A stretch of DNA of 64,000 bases from positions 310,001-374,000 of the forward strand of contig CAJJDO010000054.1 in the NCBI GenBank assembly GCA_905183005.1. Direction: 5' to 3'. Source of the DNA: Paramecium pentaurelia. Lineage: Eukaryota > Ciliophora > Oligohymenophorea > Peniculida > Parameciidae. Position 1 is the stretch's first letter, and every line of letters begins with the position of its first letter. Of the stretch, positions 24,101 to 36,585 are shown in pieces. The notes under the pieces were generated by a model, which was given only the letters and a program-made list of their open reading frames with translations, had not been told where the DNA came from and ran no database searches. Position numbers and translations under genes: made by a program.

Positions 24101-27100
24101 CATTCATTACTGCATCTTACAAAGTGTATGTACTGAATAAGGCAGTTCCAATGTGAGATAACATTAACACTTTATCACCAATCTTTGAGGCATCATTTTC
24201 ACATCTATTTGAAGACAGTCTATAAATCACCTAGTTGGGTTTTACTGGTGTCTTGAACCATCTGAACCATATTTACACTGAGTATTCTCTAGCTTCTTAT
24301 TCAATTATTATAGGATTGTCAATTTTCAGTTTTTAAGCATCTTATTTACCAACAAATATTTCATAATTTTTAGGAATTGATAGAATATCTGGCTTAGGAT
24401 CTTTATTCTTAATTCTAGCTATTATGCCTGCAGTATTTTCAATAAATGCTCCAGGTCCTAAATTGAACCTCACTGTAGTGATTTGTCCATTAAAGCTTGG
24501 ATAATATTTGCCAGCATGTCCTATTGTTAATTACAAATAATTTTAGAGTAAATTATGTAATACATCCATTTATATTCCAGGTGTGATTTCGCCAAATGAA
24601 GTAAAGGCTACTGCATGTCCAAGTGTTTAAGAAATTCTCTTATAACTAAAATAAATATAAGTCCATTCACTCTCTGATTCCAATGCATAAGGTATATTTC
24701 CATTTACATTATTTGAAGCTGGTTACACATTGTAAGTTGAGAAATGATAAACATTTTTACCCATCAAAACCAATAGAACTCTATCTCCTGGTTAATCAAA
24801 ATCTTTATAATCTTTTTAACTTGTCAATCTAGCCATACCCATCCATTATGGTTACTAATATAAAACACCCTTGTTTGCAAAGTGTTAAAATCTGGACCAA
24901 AATCCATAACCATATTCACTGACTCCTTAAAGATGTAGTTTATCACTTTGTTCAAATTGAACATGCAAAGGTACTTCTTTTCCATTAGCTGTACATTCAA
25001 GAACTTATTCTTCATGATGAGCTTCTTATCCTGCCTGTTACAATTTAATATGATCAGTGCCACTTATGAAGCCAAAATGTACTTTTATATTTTCATCACT
25101 TTCAAATCCACCTTCTCTAAAAGATCCTTCTCCAATATTAATTACCCAAGTTTTCATTTATCCTTAGAATTTTTCTTAGTCATTTCCTATTATGATACTG
25201 AAAACTGCTAGATAAAAATGATTAATCTCTTCTAACAAAAACTTTTCATCTGTAAAGGTATATTTTATATAACCGAAAGCTTTTTTTAATGGAGTTGAAT
25301 AACCAAAATAGATATAAGTCCATTAATCCCAATATTCTCCAAATTGTTATTCCTTATTTAATATTTATGAACAGTCTTCACCTTTACAATTATATGTAGA
25401 ATAAATATATGACAGATCAGATCTACGAATTTTAAGAGTTTCTTCATTTTTCCCATCCAAATCAGCTAATCTCTTTTAAGCCATTGTGATAATATGATAT
25501 ACCTTACCTAATTTTTATAAACCACTCCATTTCACCCATCCAGATAATGCATATTCTAGAGATCCTTAGAATTTATCAAATTAAAATTAGTTCGATGGCT
25601 CATTTACTGGTGTTCCAATTAATTGTTACGTTTATCTTGAAACTGGATGTATCTAAGCTTTTTCTGGCAATGTATTTTGAGTAAATAACCTTAGATTATC
25701 GGCACTTGACAAAAATGCTCCAGGCCCTATTGAGCATTATATTTTGGTCATTTAACCATTAAAGAATGGAGCCTAAGATTTACCAACAACGAATTCAACA
25801 TATTCCAAAATGTAATCATGTAAAATATCAAAAGTAACCTCCTTAATCTCTCCGTCTACACCAAATTGTACATATCCTCTTGCTGTGCCCTTATCTCCAA
25901 ATCTTTTATATCCAAAATAAACATAATTCCACCAACCTTCTAATTTGGTAAATTGTATTTCATCCTTAGCACTATACGTATAGAATTCATATGCTTCTCT
26001 GCTTAGTGTCACAGCTAAGGTTTGATCCTTAGGTGTTTATGGCCTTGTATTTGCTCGTTTTAATTTTCCATCTATTGATTCGATCAGATATGATTATGTA
26101 CCAAATCTAGCAATATTGTGAACTTCTCCTCGTTATACTAAATATTTGGGCATTGTACTCAACCATCTAGTCCACATTCCAAAAGAATATTCACTTTAAC
26201 CATTTATTTTTAATTTAGAGTCGTCATGAATCAGAATCTTGTCTACTAATGAATTTTCAGCATCATAAACACAATCTCTTACTACATTAGGTTCTAATGC
26301 ATCATCTTTATATTATATTGGTTTCATTAATTAAAATACATTCATTGCACCATCTCCATATTAAAACTATTAACCAAAATTAAGTGCTTGTCGATATGAT
26401 CCTGGCCCTAAGTATACTCCTGCATATCCAATTTTCCCATTAAAAGGGGATATTTAATCATCTCCTCCTAGAGTGAAGTATAATTTTGTTATCAATTTGT
26501 GTTGAATTGGATCAAAACTAATCTCATCAGATTTTCCTGGTCTTATCAAAGCCCCATAAACTTTCATTTTATCATTATCGTAAGCCATATAACCATAATG
26601 CCATATATAGTTAGGAGATTATACAGTTTTTGATAAGTATGTTGATCCTTTTGCTTTATTGCCTTCAATAGTATAAGTATTAAAGTATACAGAACTCTTA
26701 GATCCTCCTCCATAAATGTAATGCAATTCAAGCGATCTGTCTCCTAATATTCCTTTTCCTTAAGATTTCTTTTCGTTTGATCTTAAATTAAAGATTTAGA
26801 AAGTATTCTCGCTATCGACCTTCAAGTCATCAATCCATCTAAACCATGCTGCAACGCTATACTCCTCTATAATCAATTAAGACTCTTAAGGATCTAATAT
26901 TACAGAATCGCTTGCTGTATTTGCATTAAATAGTTTTGGAGTTGTTAGTACTTCTAGATCAATTAAATTTGTAACTTATTAGGGAACATTGGAAATAGTT
27001 TTTATGATTTCTCTAACTTTAGCTTCAGTGTCTAGAAATGCTGGAGCATCAATATCATAAAAGATATTTGCAAATTGTCCATTTAATCCTTCATAAGACA

Positions 27101-30100
27101 TATGTTTTCCACCAATCATGAGTTTAAAATATTAAGGTGGAACATGTCTGCATTAAATTTCACCCCTCAAAACCTTATTATTATCCCCATATCCAAAAAC
27201 AAATCCTACAGCTGCTTTCTTAGCTGAACTGTAAGAGAATGAGATAAAAAACCACATGCTATCTAAATCTTCATTTAGGGCCACAATCTAATCTTTCACT
27301 TTTTTCTTTTCATAATGATCATAGGTTGAAAAAACAAAAGAATTCTCTATTATAAAAACAGCTAAAGTTCTGTCCCCATAGTAAGTTAAGTCTTTATATT
27401 CTTGATTTGATGTTAGTCGAGATAAAAAATAATAGGTTTCTGGTTTCCTTGTATGCACTTTAGGTTCATTTGAAGTGTATCTCATCCAAAATCCATACCC
27501 ATATTCATCAGAATCCTAAAGAAGCTCTCTATCTGCAAATTCATATTACTCGGCTACTTCTCCATCATAAGATGATTTGACATATTTTGTTGAAACTGGT
27601 ACATTGACCTTGTCTGTCTTTGGCCTTGTGTTAACTTTATGTTTTGGTGGTTCATACTATGTTGGTTCATTAGGATTGAACTCTTCTTTCAATGTTTAAA
27701 TTTTTAAAGATTTCTCTTTATCATCCTTTACTTCTACTTGTTTTTTCTCAACACTTATACCCTCTATTTTCAATTTTTCTTCATTTATGAGATCATTAAC
27801 AATATTTCCAATATTTTCTTTTTTCTAATCACCTTTTTGTTATTCATTTTTTCCTTTATTCTAATCCTGCTCCGTATTTTAATCTACTTTTAATTTCGAG
27901 TTGTCTACTGCAACTTAAACATCACTTTATTCATTTTATTGCTTTTCAGTTTTAGCAGGCTGACCTAAATTATCATTAGGTTTAACTTAATTGCTAGATT
28001 CTTCTTAATTATTCGAAATATTCCCAGCACTTTTTTTTGGATCCTCTTATTTCTATTAATTTTATTAGTTTTTTTGATCTTATTTATTTTGTGTTTCTTA
28101 TCCAGTTATCTATTCTGTTGGCAAAGTTTTTTAATCTATTTACTCATCTATAACACTATCCAATAAATCATCAAATTAAGAATCTTAGATGATAAGAGAT
28201 TTTTTTTATTCTGGATCAATCATATTTACTCGATGGTAAGCATTCATTTAAGGATCGTATTCATAATAAATTACTTGATCTCCATCTATTTGATAATAGA
28301 TATAATCCTATTCGTTATCTAATAAAAGATCTTTAGTTATTTCTCTATTCTATTATTCATAATTGTCAAGTTCATTTTCTGATTAGACTTCATTAATTTA
28401 TTGAGTTTCATCTTAATTATCTCCATCTTTTTCGTAAAGATAATCATAGTTTGAATCATCTTGATTGTTTATTGAATCTTCATTAGAAAAAGATTCATTT
28501 TGCGCTTTTTCTAATGAAATTTATGAGCCATTATCATCATTTTATTCAATATCAAGATTGATTTGTTAATCTCCAATTGAGTTTAAAAAGTAGGATTTTG
28601 TTTTTGGAATTTATGTGCTTGTTTAAGAGATAATATTGGTATTTCCATCAGAATCTATCGTGTATTCAGTCACTTCCTCTACAGAAATTTCTTCCCATAT
28701 TTCCTCTCCATCCTCAGTTTTCACAACCTTCTTATTTGATTTACTGGTATTTTATCCTTAGGCCTAAGATTATTTATTGCTCGATGATGATTGCTTGGTA
28801 GTCTAACTTTAAGCAGATTTTTAGCCCTAACTATTACTACTTACACTTTCTTTTTAAGTGCTACTTCTGCTTTATCCACCAGAAATAACTTACTAATTTT
28901 TCGAGCTGCTTGAAATCTATCCTTGTTCTTTTTACTCAGCTTCAGAATATTTTGAAGTTAATCTGTCAGCTACAGATTGACTTACCTTCTGTTTACTTTA
29001 AGCCGCTTAGTCTGTAGATTTTTAAGTACTTCCAGAAATATTCTTGCTTGATGAAACAGAAGAACTTGATGAACTAGTAGAGGTTGATGAGATAGAAGAG
29101 CTTGAGGAGCTAGATGATCTTGAGGAACTTGATGATGATGTTGATCCAGATCCTTCAGTTTTCTTTTTTGTTATTTAAACTCTTTTTCTTACCATTTATT
29201 TGATTCTTTTGAATCCTCCCTTCCCATCTGGTTCAACTATTTCTACTTCTTCATAAATATCTTCTTCACCTGCATCATTGCTAGTTTAACCATTACCTTA
29301 ACCTTTATTTCCTTATTAAAGCAAATCACCTTCCTTTACTTTTGTGTCTTTTTAGTTTTAAGTTGATGAACTACTTCCTGAGGTTTATTTTGATAAACTT
29401 GTACTTTGTTAAGAACTTGTAGTGCTTGAAGATTAAGATCCGCTGGTTTATCCTATTATCTTTTTAGTCTTTTTCACTCTTCTTTTAACCATTTATTTGA
29501 TTCTTTTAAATCCTCCTTTCCCATCTGGTTCAACTATTTCTACTTCTTCATAAATATCTTCTTCACCTGCATCATTGCTAGTTTAACCATTACCTTAACC
29601 TTTATTTCCTTATTAAAGCAAATCACCTTCCTTTACTTTTGTGTCTTTTTAGTTTTAAGTTGATGAACTACTTCCTGAGGTTTATTTTGATAAACTTGTA
29701 CTTTGTTAAGAACTTGTAGTGCTTGAAGATTAAGATCCGCTGGTTTATCCTATTATCTTTTTAGTCTTTTTCACTCTTCTTTTAACCATTTATTTGATTC
29801 TTTTAAATCCTCCTTTCCCATCTGGTTCAACTATTTCTACTTCTTCATAAATATCTTCTTCACCTGCATCATTGCTAGTTTAACCATTACCTTAACCTTT
29901 ATTTCCTTATTAAAGCAAATCACCTTCCTTTACTTTTGTGTCTTTTTAGTTTTAAGTTGATGAACTACTTCCTGAGGTTTATTTTGATAAACTTGTACTT
30001 TGTTAAGAACTTGTAGTGCTTGAAGATTAAGATCCGCTGGTTTATCCTATTATCTTTTTAGTCTTTTTCACTCTTCTTTTAACCATTTATTTGATTCTTT

Positions 30101-33100
30101 TAAATCCTCCTTTCCCATCTGGTTCAACTATTTCTACTTCTTCATAAATATCTTCTTCACCTGCATCATTGCTAGTTTAACCATTACCTTAACCTTTATT
30201 TCCTTATTAAAGCAAATCACCTTCCTTTACTTTTGTGTCTTTTTAGTTTTAAGTTGATGAACTACTTCCTGAGGTTTATTTTGATAAACTTGTACTTTGT
30301 TAAGAACTTGTAGTGCTTGAAGATTAAGATCCGCTGGTTTATCCTATTATCTTTTTAGTCTTTTTCACTCTTCTTTTAACCATTTATTTGATTCTTTTAA
30401 ATCCTCCTTTCCCATCTGGTTCAACTATTTCTACTTCTTCATAAATATCTTCTTCACCTGCATCATTGCTAGTTTAACCATTACCTTAACCTTTATTTCC
30501 TTATTAAAGCAAATCACCTTCCTTTACTTTTGTGTCTTTTTAGTTTTAAGTTGATGAACTACTTCCTGAGGTTTATTTTGATAAACTTGTACTTTGTTAA
30601 GAACTTGTAGTGCTTGAAGATTAAGATCCGCTGGTTTATCCTATTATCTTTTTAGTCTTTTTCACTCTTCTTTTAACCATTTATTTGATTCTTTTAAATC
30701 CTCCTTTCCCATCTGGTTCAACTATTTCTACTTCTTCATAAATATCTTCTTCACCTGCATCATTGCTAGTTTAACCATTACCTTAACCTTTATTTCCTTA
30801 TTAAAGCAAATCACCTTCCTTTACTTTTGTGTCTTTTTAGTTTTAAGTTGATGAACTACTTCCTGAGGTTTATTTTGATAAACTTGTACTTTGTTAAGAA
30901 CTTGTAGTGCTTGAAGATTAAGATCCGCTGGTTTATCCTATTATCTTTTTAGTCTTTTTCACTCTTCTTTTAACCATTTATTTGATTCTTTTAAATCCTC
31001 CTTTCCCATCTGGTTCAACTATTTCTACTTCTTCATAAATATCTTCTTCACCTGCATCATTGCTAGTTTAACCATTACCTTAACCTTTATTTCCTTATTA
31101 AAGCAAATCACCTTCCTTTACTTTTGTGTCTTTTTAGTTTTAAGTTGATGAACTACTTCCTGAGGTTTATTTTGATAAACTTGTACTTTGTTAAGAACTT
31201 GTAGTGCTTGAAGATTAAGATCCGCTGGTTTATCCTATTATCTTTTTAGTCTTTTTCACTCTTCTTTTAACCATTTATTTGATTCTTTTAAATCCTCCTT
31301 TCCCATCTGGTTCAACTATTTCTACTTCTTCATAAATATCTTCTTCACCTGCATCATTGCTAGTTTAACCATTACCTTAACCTTTANTTTACCATCAGGT
31401 TCTTCTACTTCTACTTATTCATAAATATCTTCTTCACCTTCATCATCATTATTTTAAGTAGCTTTATTTTATTATTAATTTTCAGCTTAGCTTTCATTTT
31501 AACCTTTATTTCCTTATTAAAGCTAATCACCTTCCTTTACTTTTGTGTCTTTTTAGTTTTAAGTTGATGAACTACTTCCTGATGTTTATTTTGATTAACT
31601 TGTACTGGTTTAAGAACTTGTACTTTTTTAAGAACTTGTAGTACTCGATTATTAAGATCCACTCTTTTATCCAATTACCTTTTTAGTCTTTTTCACTCTT
31701 CTTTTAACCATTTTTTTTACTTTTCTGACTCCTCCTTTACCATCAGGTTCTTCTACTTCTACTTATTCATAAATATCTTCTTCACCTTCATCATCATTAT
31801 TTTAAGTAGCTTTATTTTATTATTAATTTTCAGCTTAGCTTTCATTTTAACCTTTATTTCCTTATTAAAGCTAATCACCTTCCTTTACTTTTGTGTCTTT
31901 TTAGTTTTAAGTTGATGAACTACTTCCTGATGTTTATTTTGATTAACTTGTACTGGTTTAAGAACTTGTACTTTTTTAAGAACTTGTAGTACTCGATTAT
32001 TAAGATCCACTCTTTTATCCAATTACCTTTTTAGTCTTTTTCACTCTTCTTTTAACCATTTTTTTTACTTTTCTGACTCCTCCTTTACCATCAGGTTCTT
32101 CTACTTCTACTTATTCATAAATATCTTCTTCACCTTCATCATCATTATTTTAAGTAGCTTTATTTTATTTTTAATTTTTAGTTATATCATTATCTTAACT
32201 CTTATTTTCGGATTTAGTCTTATCACTTTCCTTTTCTTTTTCATCTTTGATACTTTTTTATTCCTAAGTTTATTTATTATTCTATTATTATCCTATTCTG
32301 CCATCCGAAGAAGCTCCTATTCCCTCTGTTTTGACAACTTCACCTTCGACAGCTTCTTCATCATCCTCTGGAGGAATGTCTAAAGGAAGATTTTTATTTT
32401 TAGTTTGATCTTGTTTTTCATCTTTATCCTTTTCTTATTCTTCTTTTTCTTTATCTTTTTCATCTTCTTTTTCCTCTTCTCCACTTTCTTCTTTTTTCTC
32501 CTCATTATTTTCTGTTATTTATTTCTATTCTTCTGGCTTTTCATCTTATTGTATCAAAGGTTTTGTGACATCTTTTTCTTACTGAGGTTTTTCAGAATCA
32601 TTATTTACACTTTCATCTTATTCTAATTTAGTTTCCTCACTACTAATGCATTCCTCAGGTTCATCATAATTATTTTGATGATCAGAATCTGGCCCAAATT
32701 CCCTTTCTACAATGATTTCTCGTGGTTCTTTTTTTTTAGAATCATTACTCAAATTTAAATCTTCTTCCTCTCCCATAATTTTATTACTATCTGGGTTTGG
32801 TTCTAACTCAATCCCAGATTCTTCTGACTCTTCTTAAATATTATTTTCTAAATAATCATCGCTTTGTTCTTCGCTAATATTTTATGGTGTATCATCTTCT
32901 TCCCCTTATGGACAAACTTTGTCATCATCATAAAAAATTGGTTACTGGCCTTATGATTCAATCCGATTAGCTTAAATTTTTGGGAGTTCTTGTTACTGGG
33001 TTGAACCTTTGTTTTATGGATATTGCCAGTTTTATTCATATTCTTGTTAATTACTGTTATCCCAACTATCATTTCTATTTTCATTTGATTAACATTCTCT

Positions 33101-33733
33101 TTTTTTCATTTATAAATCTCTTATCTTTTGTCTCATATTTGTAGGTTATTGATATTAAGAGCATTCATTTAAATTTCTATTTATTTAATACCTAATGTTC
33201 TATAAATAATCTTCAATTTTATTTGCCATAGCAACACGCTCATCATAGCTTTCAGTTTTTTAGAATTATCTCATATATTCAATACATTGATCTAGATTTC
33301 CTCTTGCCCATTAATGATTTAATTAAGCAAGCGTCATATCTAATAATGAATTTTATAGACTTCCTGTAATTTGAACGAACATTTCTAAATTATTACAATA
33401 CTTACTTTATTATTAGGCATCGTCAATATGCTTTGCTTTGCCAACCAATCTAACGATTTGGTCAATTATTGTGATATCCTTTTACAATTAATCCCTATGC
33501 TCTATAATATCAGCCCACTTAGATAACTCAATGATAGTGTAATCATAGAAATCAAATCCCATTTAGCATGTAAACTTCATTGTATTAATATCATTGGCCT
33601 CCTAAAAACTCAAGCCTTGATATATTTAAACTGAATTACTTCTTTCTCGAGTTTTCAAATCTTATGCTTTCATTTCTACTTCAATTGCATTAGCTACTGC
33701 AATTATAAGAAGTGTTACCAAGACTTTTTTCAT
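21170..33733 (-). CDS. giant secreted protein with Ser-rich tandem repeats and ~10 LamG/ConA-like lectin modules
   Basis: About 4,180 codons, start ATG 33733, stop TGA 21170-21172. The N-terminus is a signal peptide (MKKVLVTLLIIAVANA|IE). Order of regions: residues 20-190 helical with scattered Cys; an acidic Glu/Lys-rich region; 116-residue repeats (31392-32180); an N at 31387; 99-residue repeats (29221-31386); a poly-Ser region (28770-29160); an Asp/Gln-rich region; and from about 27560 to 21200 some ten modules of about 215 residues. Each module has a start like EYSIGVWTRW, then RxSSN, GDRxL, FSTY, a WxYVYFGY strand, and a closing GQM/GKI..G.GSF strand, as in LamG/ConA-like jelly rolls. 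Only one intron was found (25 nt, near 21390). The frame changes register exactly at the N, so sequence is missing there. Likely an extracellular or granule-cargo protein; function inferred only. Confidence 0.85.
21200..27560 (-). repeat. about ten diverged ~215-residue LamG/ConA-like modules
   Basis: Module openings seen on the minus strand include YGYGFWMRY (about 27490), YSVAAWFRW (26860), YSFGMWTRW (26190), YALSGWVKW (25540), YGYGFWSRF (24915), YSVQIWFRW (24285), YSIGFWCRL (23690), YAISGWFK (23040), YSIGVWTRW (22420) and YSFGFWM (21775). Spacing is about 620-680 bp. The units are clearly homologous but well diverged, so this expansion is old, unlike the perfect Ser-rich repeats upstream in the same gene. 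Confidence 0.75.
28770..29160 (-). repeat. poly-serine region of the giant protein
   Basis: Read on the minus strand, this stretch encodes runs such as SSSSSSRSSSSSSSIS followed by Ser/Gln/Lys-rich sequence. It uses many different Ser codons, so it is a protein-level bias rather than a simple DNA repeat. It probably forms an extended, possibly heavily modified stalk. Confidence 0.7.
29221..31386 (-). repeat. tandem array of a 297-bp (99-residue) unit, ~7-8 copies, near identical
   Basis: The landmark CCATCTGG recurs at 29224, 29521, 29818, 30115, 30412, 30709, 31006 and 31303, exactly 297 bp apart. The inner copies look identical base for base; the 29224 copy diverges at its C-terminal side. 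Each unit encodes EDIYEEVEIVEPDGKGGF, then basic KRIKQMVKRRVKKTKKIIGQ, a Ser/Thr/Gln-rich segment, and QKDTKVKEGDLLQQGNKG. The unit is a multiple of three, so copy number can change without losing frame. True copy number is doubtful because an assembly N ends the array. Confidence 0.95.
31387..31387. other. assembly gap (single N) inside the repeat array
   Basis: An undetermined base separates the 99-residue array from the 116-residue array. The reading frame of the giant gene is register 1 above it and register 2 below, so bases are missing or wrongly joined here. Confidence 0.95.
31392..32180 (-). repeat. tandem array of a 348-bp (116-residue) unit, two full copies plus a partial
   Basis: The landmark CCATCAGG occurs at 31392, 31740 and 32088, 348 bp apart, with two apparently identical copies. 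The unit is a longer relative of the neighbouring 99-residue unit: it shares the KKMVKRRVKKTKK core and the TQNQKDTKVKEGD segment, but has extra Ser/Thr and Asn/Asp/Glu stretches (QNNDDEGEEDIYEQVEVEEP). Confidence 0.9.
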
Positions 33734-35132
33734 CTAATATCTATCCGTTTTTAAATAAAATATTAAAGAAAATATGAATAAGAATGTAGAATTAGATGAC
33801 ATCGAATACTGATGAACCTTTTCTGTTTTTTTATAGTAAATAGCTTTTTGTAGCCAAAAAATGATAACTTCTAATTTTTACTTTGAATATAAAACACATT
33901 CTTATAATATAGATGGATTATAAAATGATAATTTGTTAAAAGATCTCTAGTAGGTTATGGCTCTGATTAAGGAACTGCTTGTATATCTTTATTTATAATA
34001 AGTTTATGATCCAAACCCTATTTTTGTTTGTTTAAAATCGAATGTTATTTTAAATGAATATACTTATGACACAATCAAATTCATTTATTATTTTAGCAAT
34101 TACTTATTGTAATATTTAATTAGCTATAGCTAGTACAAACAAAAGTTTTTCTATGTAATTTTGGTTTAAAAAATAAATTTATCTTAATCCAAATTAGTTT
34201 CAACTCTTTCTCAAGTTCAATATGGGTAAAGTATTCTCATATTAATGTAAGCTTAATTAATAAATAATGTTGTCATAAATACTATAAAAAAATAATCTCT
34301 AATATAATTCAATTTTTCATAGCGTTACTGTGGATCATCATTATTAGAATTATTTTCTACGAAATTATTATTTTATTAGACTAGCCCTAGATAAAATTAA
34401 AACTGCTCTCTTTTTGTTTGATAACTTTGTTTATCTATTATAATTATAAAATAATTTTAAAAGTTGATAACAGCACATTTATAAATAAAATAATAAGTCT
34501 TTTTAGGAAGCATAAAAACAAGAATATATTGACTTATTTAATCAATCCAAACAGTAAGGATATGATTTCTTAGTTAAAGAACAAGTATTACAAACTAACA
34601 AGTTAAATTTCAAGATTTACTATAATAATAAGAAAGATCAATAAATACTCTTAATGAATTCATTTTATTATTTTAAGTATATTTAACCTCTAGTAATAAG
34701 TCATATAAGTATTTCAGGAATTTAAAAAAAAGGGTATTCTAGATTTAAATGATTTAATTCATCAATTTTTTATGTAAATGAATACATAATCGTTTATAAA
34801 GAATGTTAGAATTCTTTCCTTTATAAAAATTTTCTCCTTTATTAGTTTCTTATAATTTTCTTTAAGTATCCCTCTAAAAATCTTAGTTTTCATTATATAT
34901 TTGTGAGGAAATATTTGTTTATTTAAATTATATATTTGGTTATTCTTTAGAGGAAAGGGAGAAAGAGATTTATTTTTTTTAAAAGCTGTAAATAATAGAA
35001 GTTTATATAATGATGTTATTATAATTAATGATAATAGTATAGCGTTTTTAAGTGTTTATTAATTAATGAAGACTAGTCGTTTTTATTGTTTAACTATGTA
35101 ATTTTTGCTTTGCCATTAACAATAATTATCTT
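33734..35132. other. divergent intergenic region between the giant gene and the trichocyst gene
   Basis: 1.4 kb, very AT-rich. It holds one doubtful open frame (33957-34421, listed separately) and another TGA-free run near 34497-34750 with no start. The last 350 bp before 35133 should carry the strong promoter expected for a trichocyst gene, but I can name no motif. Confidence 0.4.
33957..34421 (+). CDS. doubtful hypothetical ORF (154 codons)
   Basis: ATG 33957 (MALIKELLVYLYLQQVYDP) opens a 154-codon frame without TGA, ending ..QNQNCSLFV at TGA 34419-34421. It is rich in Tyr, Ile, Leu, Asn and Gln. With only TGA as stop and this AT content, open runs of 50-150 codons occur by chance, and nothing in the composition or motifs argues strongly for a gene. 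It may be a remnant. Listed for completeness. Confidence 0.2.
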
Positions 35133-36258
35133 ATGAAGACAATATTGCTCATTGCCTTGATTGCAGTAGCCTTCACAGCCAGAGTGTAAGAGAGAAATCT
35201 AGCCAAAATTACAACAGACCTCTAAAAGAGCACATATGGAAGCGCATTACTTCACTTAGTTGAACTCCACTCAATGGCTGGAGGTCCAGTTTAAGAGTTA
35301 ATTGATGCTATTGAAGAACTAATAAATGATCTTGAAGAAGAATTAGAAGAATTAGAATTCAATTTCCAAGTCAGAACCAACGAGCACAATTCATTAGTAG
35401 TTAGCCTCGAATAGGACATCTAAGATGCTGTTATTGGTAATAATAAATAATAATATTTAGATGTTAATAATACATAAGACACATTAGATAATTTGTTGTT
35501 CCCAAGAAGAGAATAACTCCAAGTGAGAATTGAATAAATTTAAGAAAATCAAGAAGCCAATAGAAAAAACTATGACGAAGCTATCCTTGTTAGAGAATAA
35601 GAACACGAAGATTTCGAATTCTAAATAGCTGAATTGAATGATGCAACTGCTGCAGTAGATGATGCTCTTGCTCTTCTTGAAACATTAACAAATCCCTCAC
35701 TTCTTTAAGTTAGAAGATTCTAAAATTCATTGAAAAACATTGAGGCAAAGATTAAGTCAAGATCCAAGATGGCTCCAATGATCAAGGCTCTTATTTCTTT
35801 AGCATCAAATTAAAACTTTTCTGACTAAGGCATTATTGGTTAAATTGTTGATGCTCTTAATGAATTCAGAAATGCCGTTGTTGATTCAATCAATGCTTAA
35901 ACAGCTGCTGAAGCCTAAGCTTAGGCTGATCATGAAGAATATCTTGAACAATTAGATGATGAATATGCTGAATTCTAAAGATAAATTAATAGAGTCAATG
36001 TTGATTTGACAGCCACTAATGGTAATTAAATAATATAATTAATCTATAGAAAAGATTGACTAAATGACAGAATTCAGAGACTAAAGAGATGCTGATAGAA
36101 AATAATACACAGCTGAATTAGAATTAGAAAACAATACCTATGCAGAAGAAACCGATACCTACACCAACTTAAAGAATGAATTCACTAGAGAACTTGGAAT
36201 CAGCGAATAAGCTTTATCTGTTGTCAAAAGTGCTGATTTCTCAAACATCAAAGTTTGA
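35133..36258 (+). CDS. trichocyst matrix protein
   Basis: A precursor of the crystalline matrix of trichocysts, the exocytotic defence organelles of Paramecium. Start ATG 35133 with a classical signal peptide, MKTILLIALIAVAFTARVQE. Two introns (24 nt at about 35432 and 28 nt at about 36024, both GTAAT...TAG) leave 357 residues; stop TGA 36256-36258. The family pattern is clear: after the signal peptide comes a pro-region, then long acidic coiled coils (ELINDLEEELEELEFNFQ, QLDDEYAEFQRQINRVN) with Ala-rich stretches, no Cys-rich domain, and the usual length of about 350-400 residues. Codon use favours GCT/GAA/AAG, unlike its neighbours, fitting very high expression. Members belong to a large co-expressed multigene family and are cleaved into two mature chains. 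Which subfamily (T1, T2, T4...) cannot be told by eye. Confidence 0.95.
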
Positions 36259-36585
36259 TAAGAATGAATTATACAGGTTTCTTCTTATTCAACCATAATT
36301 ATTTTTCCTTTCCTTATTTCAGAACTATACTTAAGTTTTTTTTTTAATTTTTTACATGATCCTTATATCAATTAAGAGCTTTATTAGTATTGCTTTATAA
36401 AATCTATCTTATACTTTTTACTAATTATTTCAATTATTAAATATATGATGATGATTTACTCTCAAATCAGATTTTAAGTTGTTTATTATTTTTTATTTTA
36501 GAATTCCTTCAGGATAATTTTCTCTAGGTGAGATCTATTTATTGTTTTGGATCTCTTCAAATAAATTTTATTCTTTTATTATTAT
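36259..36585. other. intergenic region
   Basis: 327 bp between two plus-strand genes: the 3' end of the trichocyst gene and the promoter of the MORN gene. AT-rich; nothing specific seen. Confidence 0.5.

Noticed and set aside
29221..32180. Regular repeats that might suggest a CRISPR or satellite array
   Set aside because: Units are 297 and 348 bp, contiguous without spacers, and continue the protein frame; they are protein-coding tandem repeats.
32405..32626. Plus-strand frame rich in Phe, Leu and Ile
   Set aside because: It is the antisense of the Glu/Lys-rich acidic region of the giant gene; the composition is a mirror effect.
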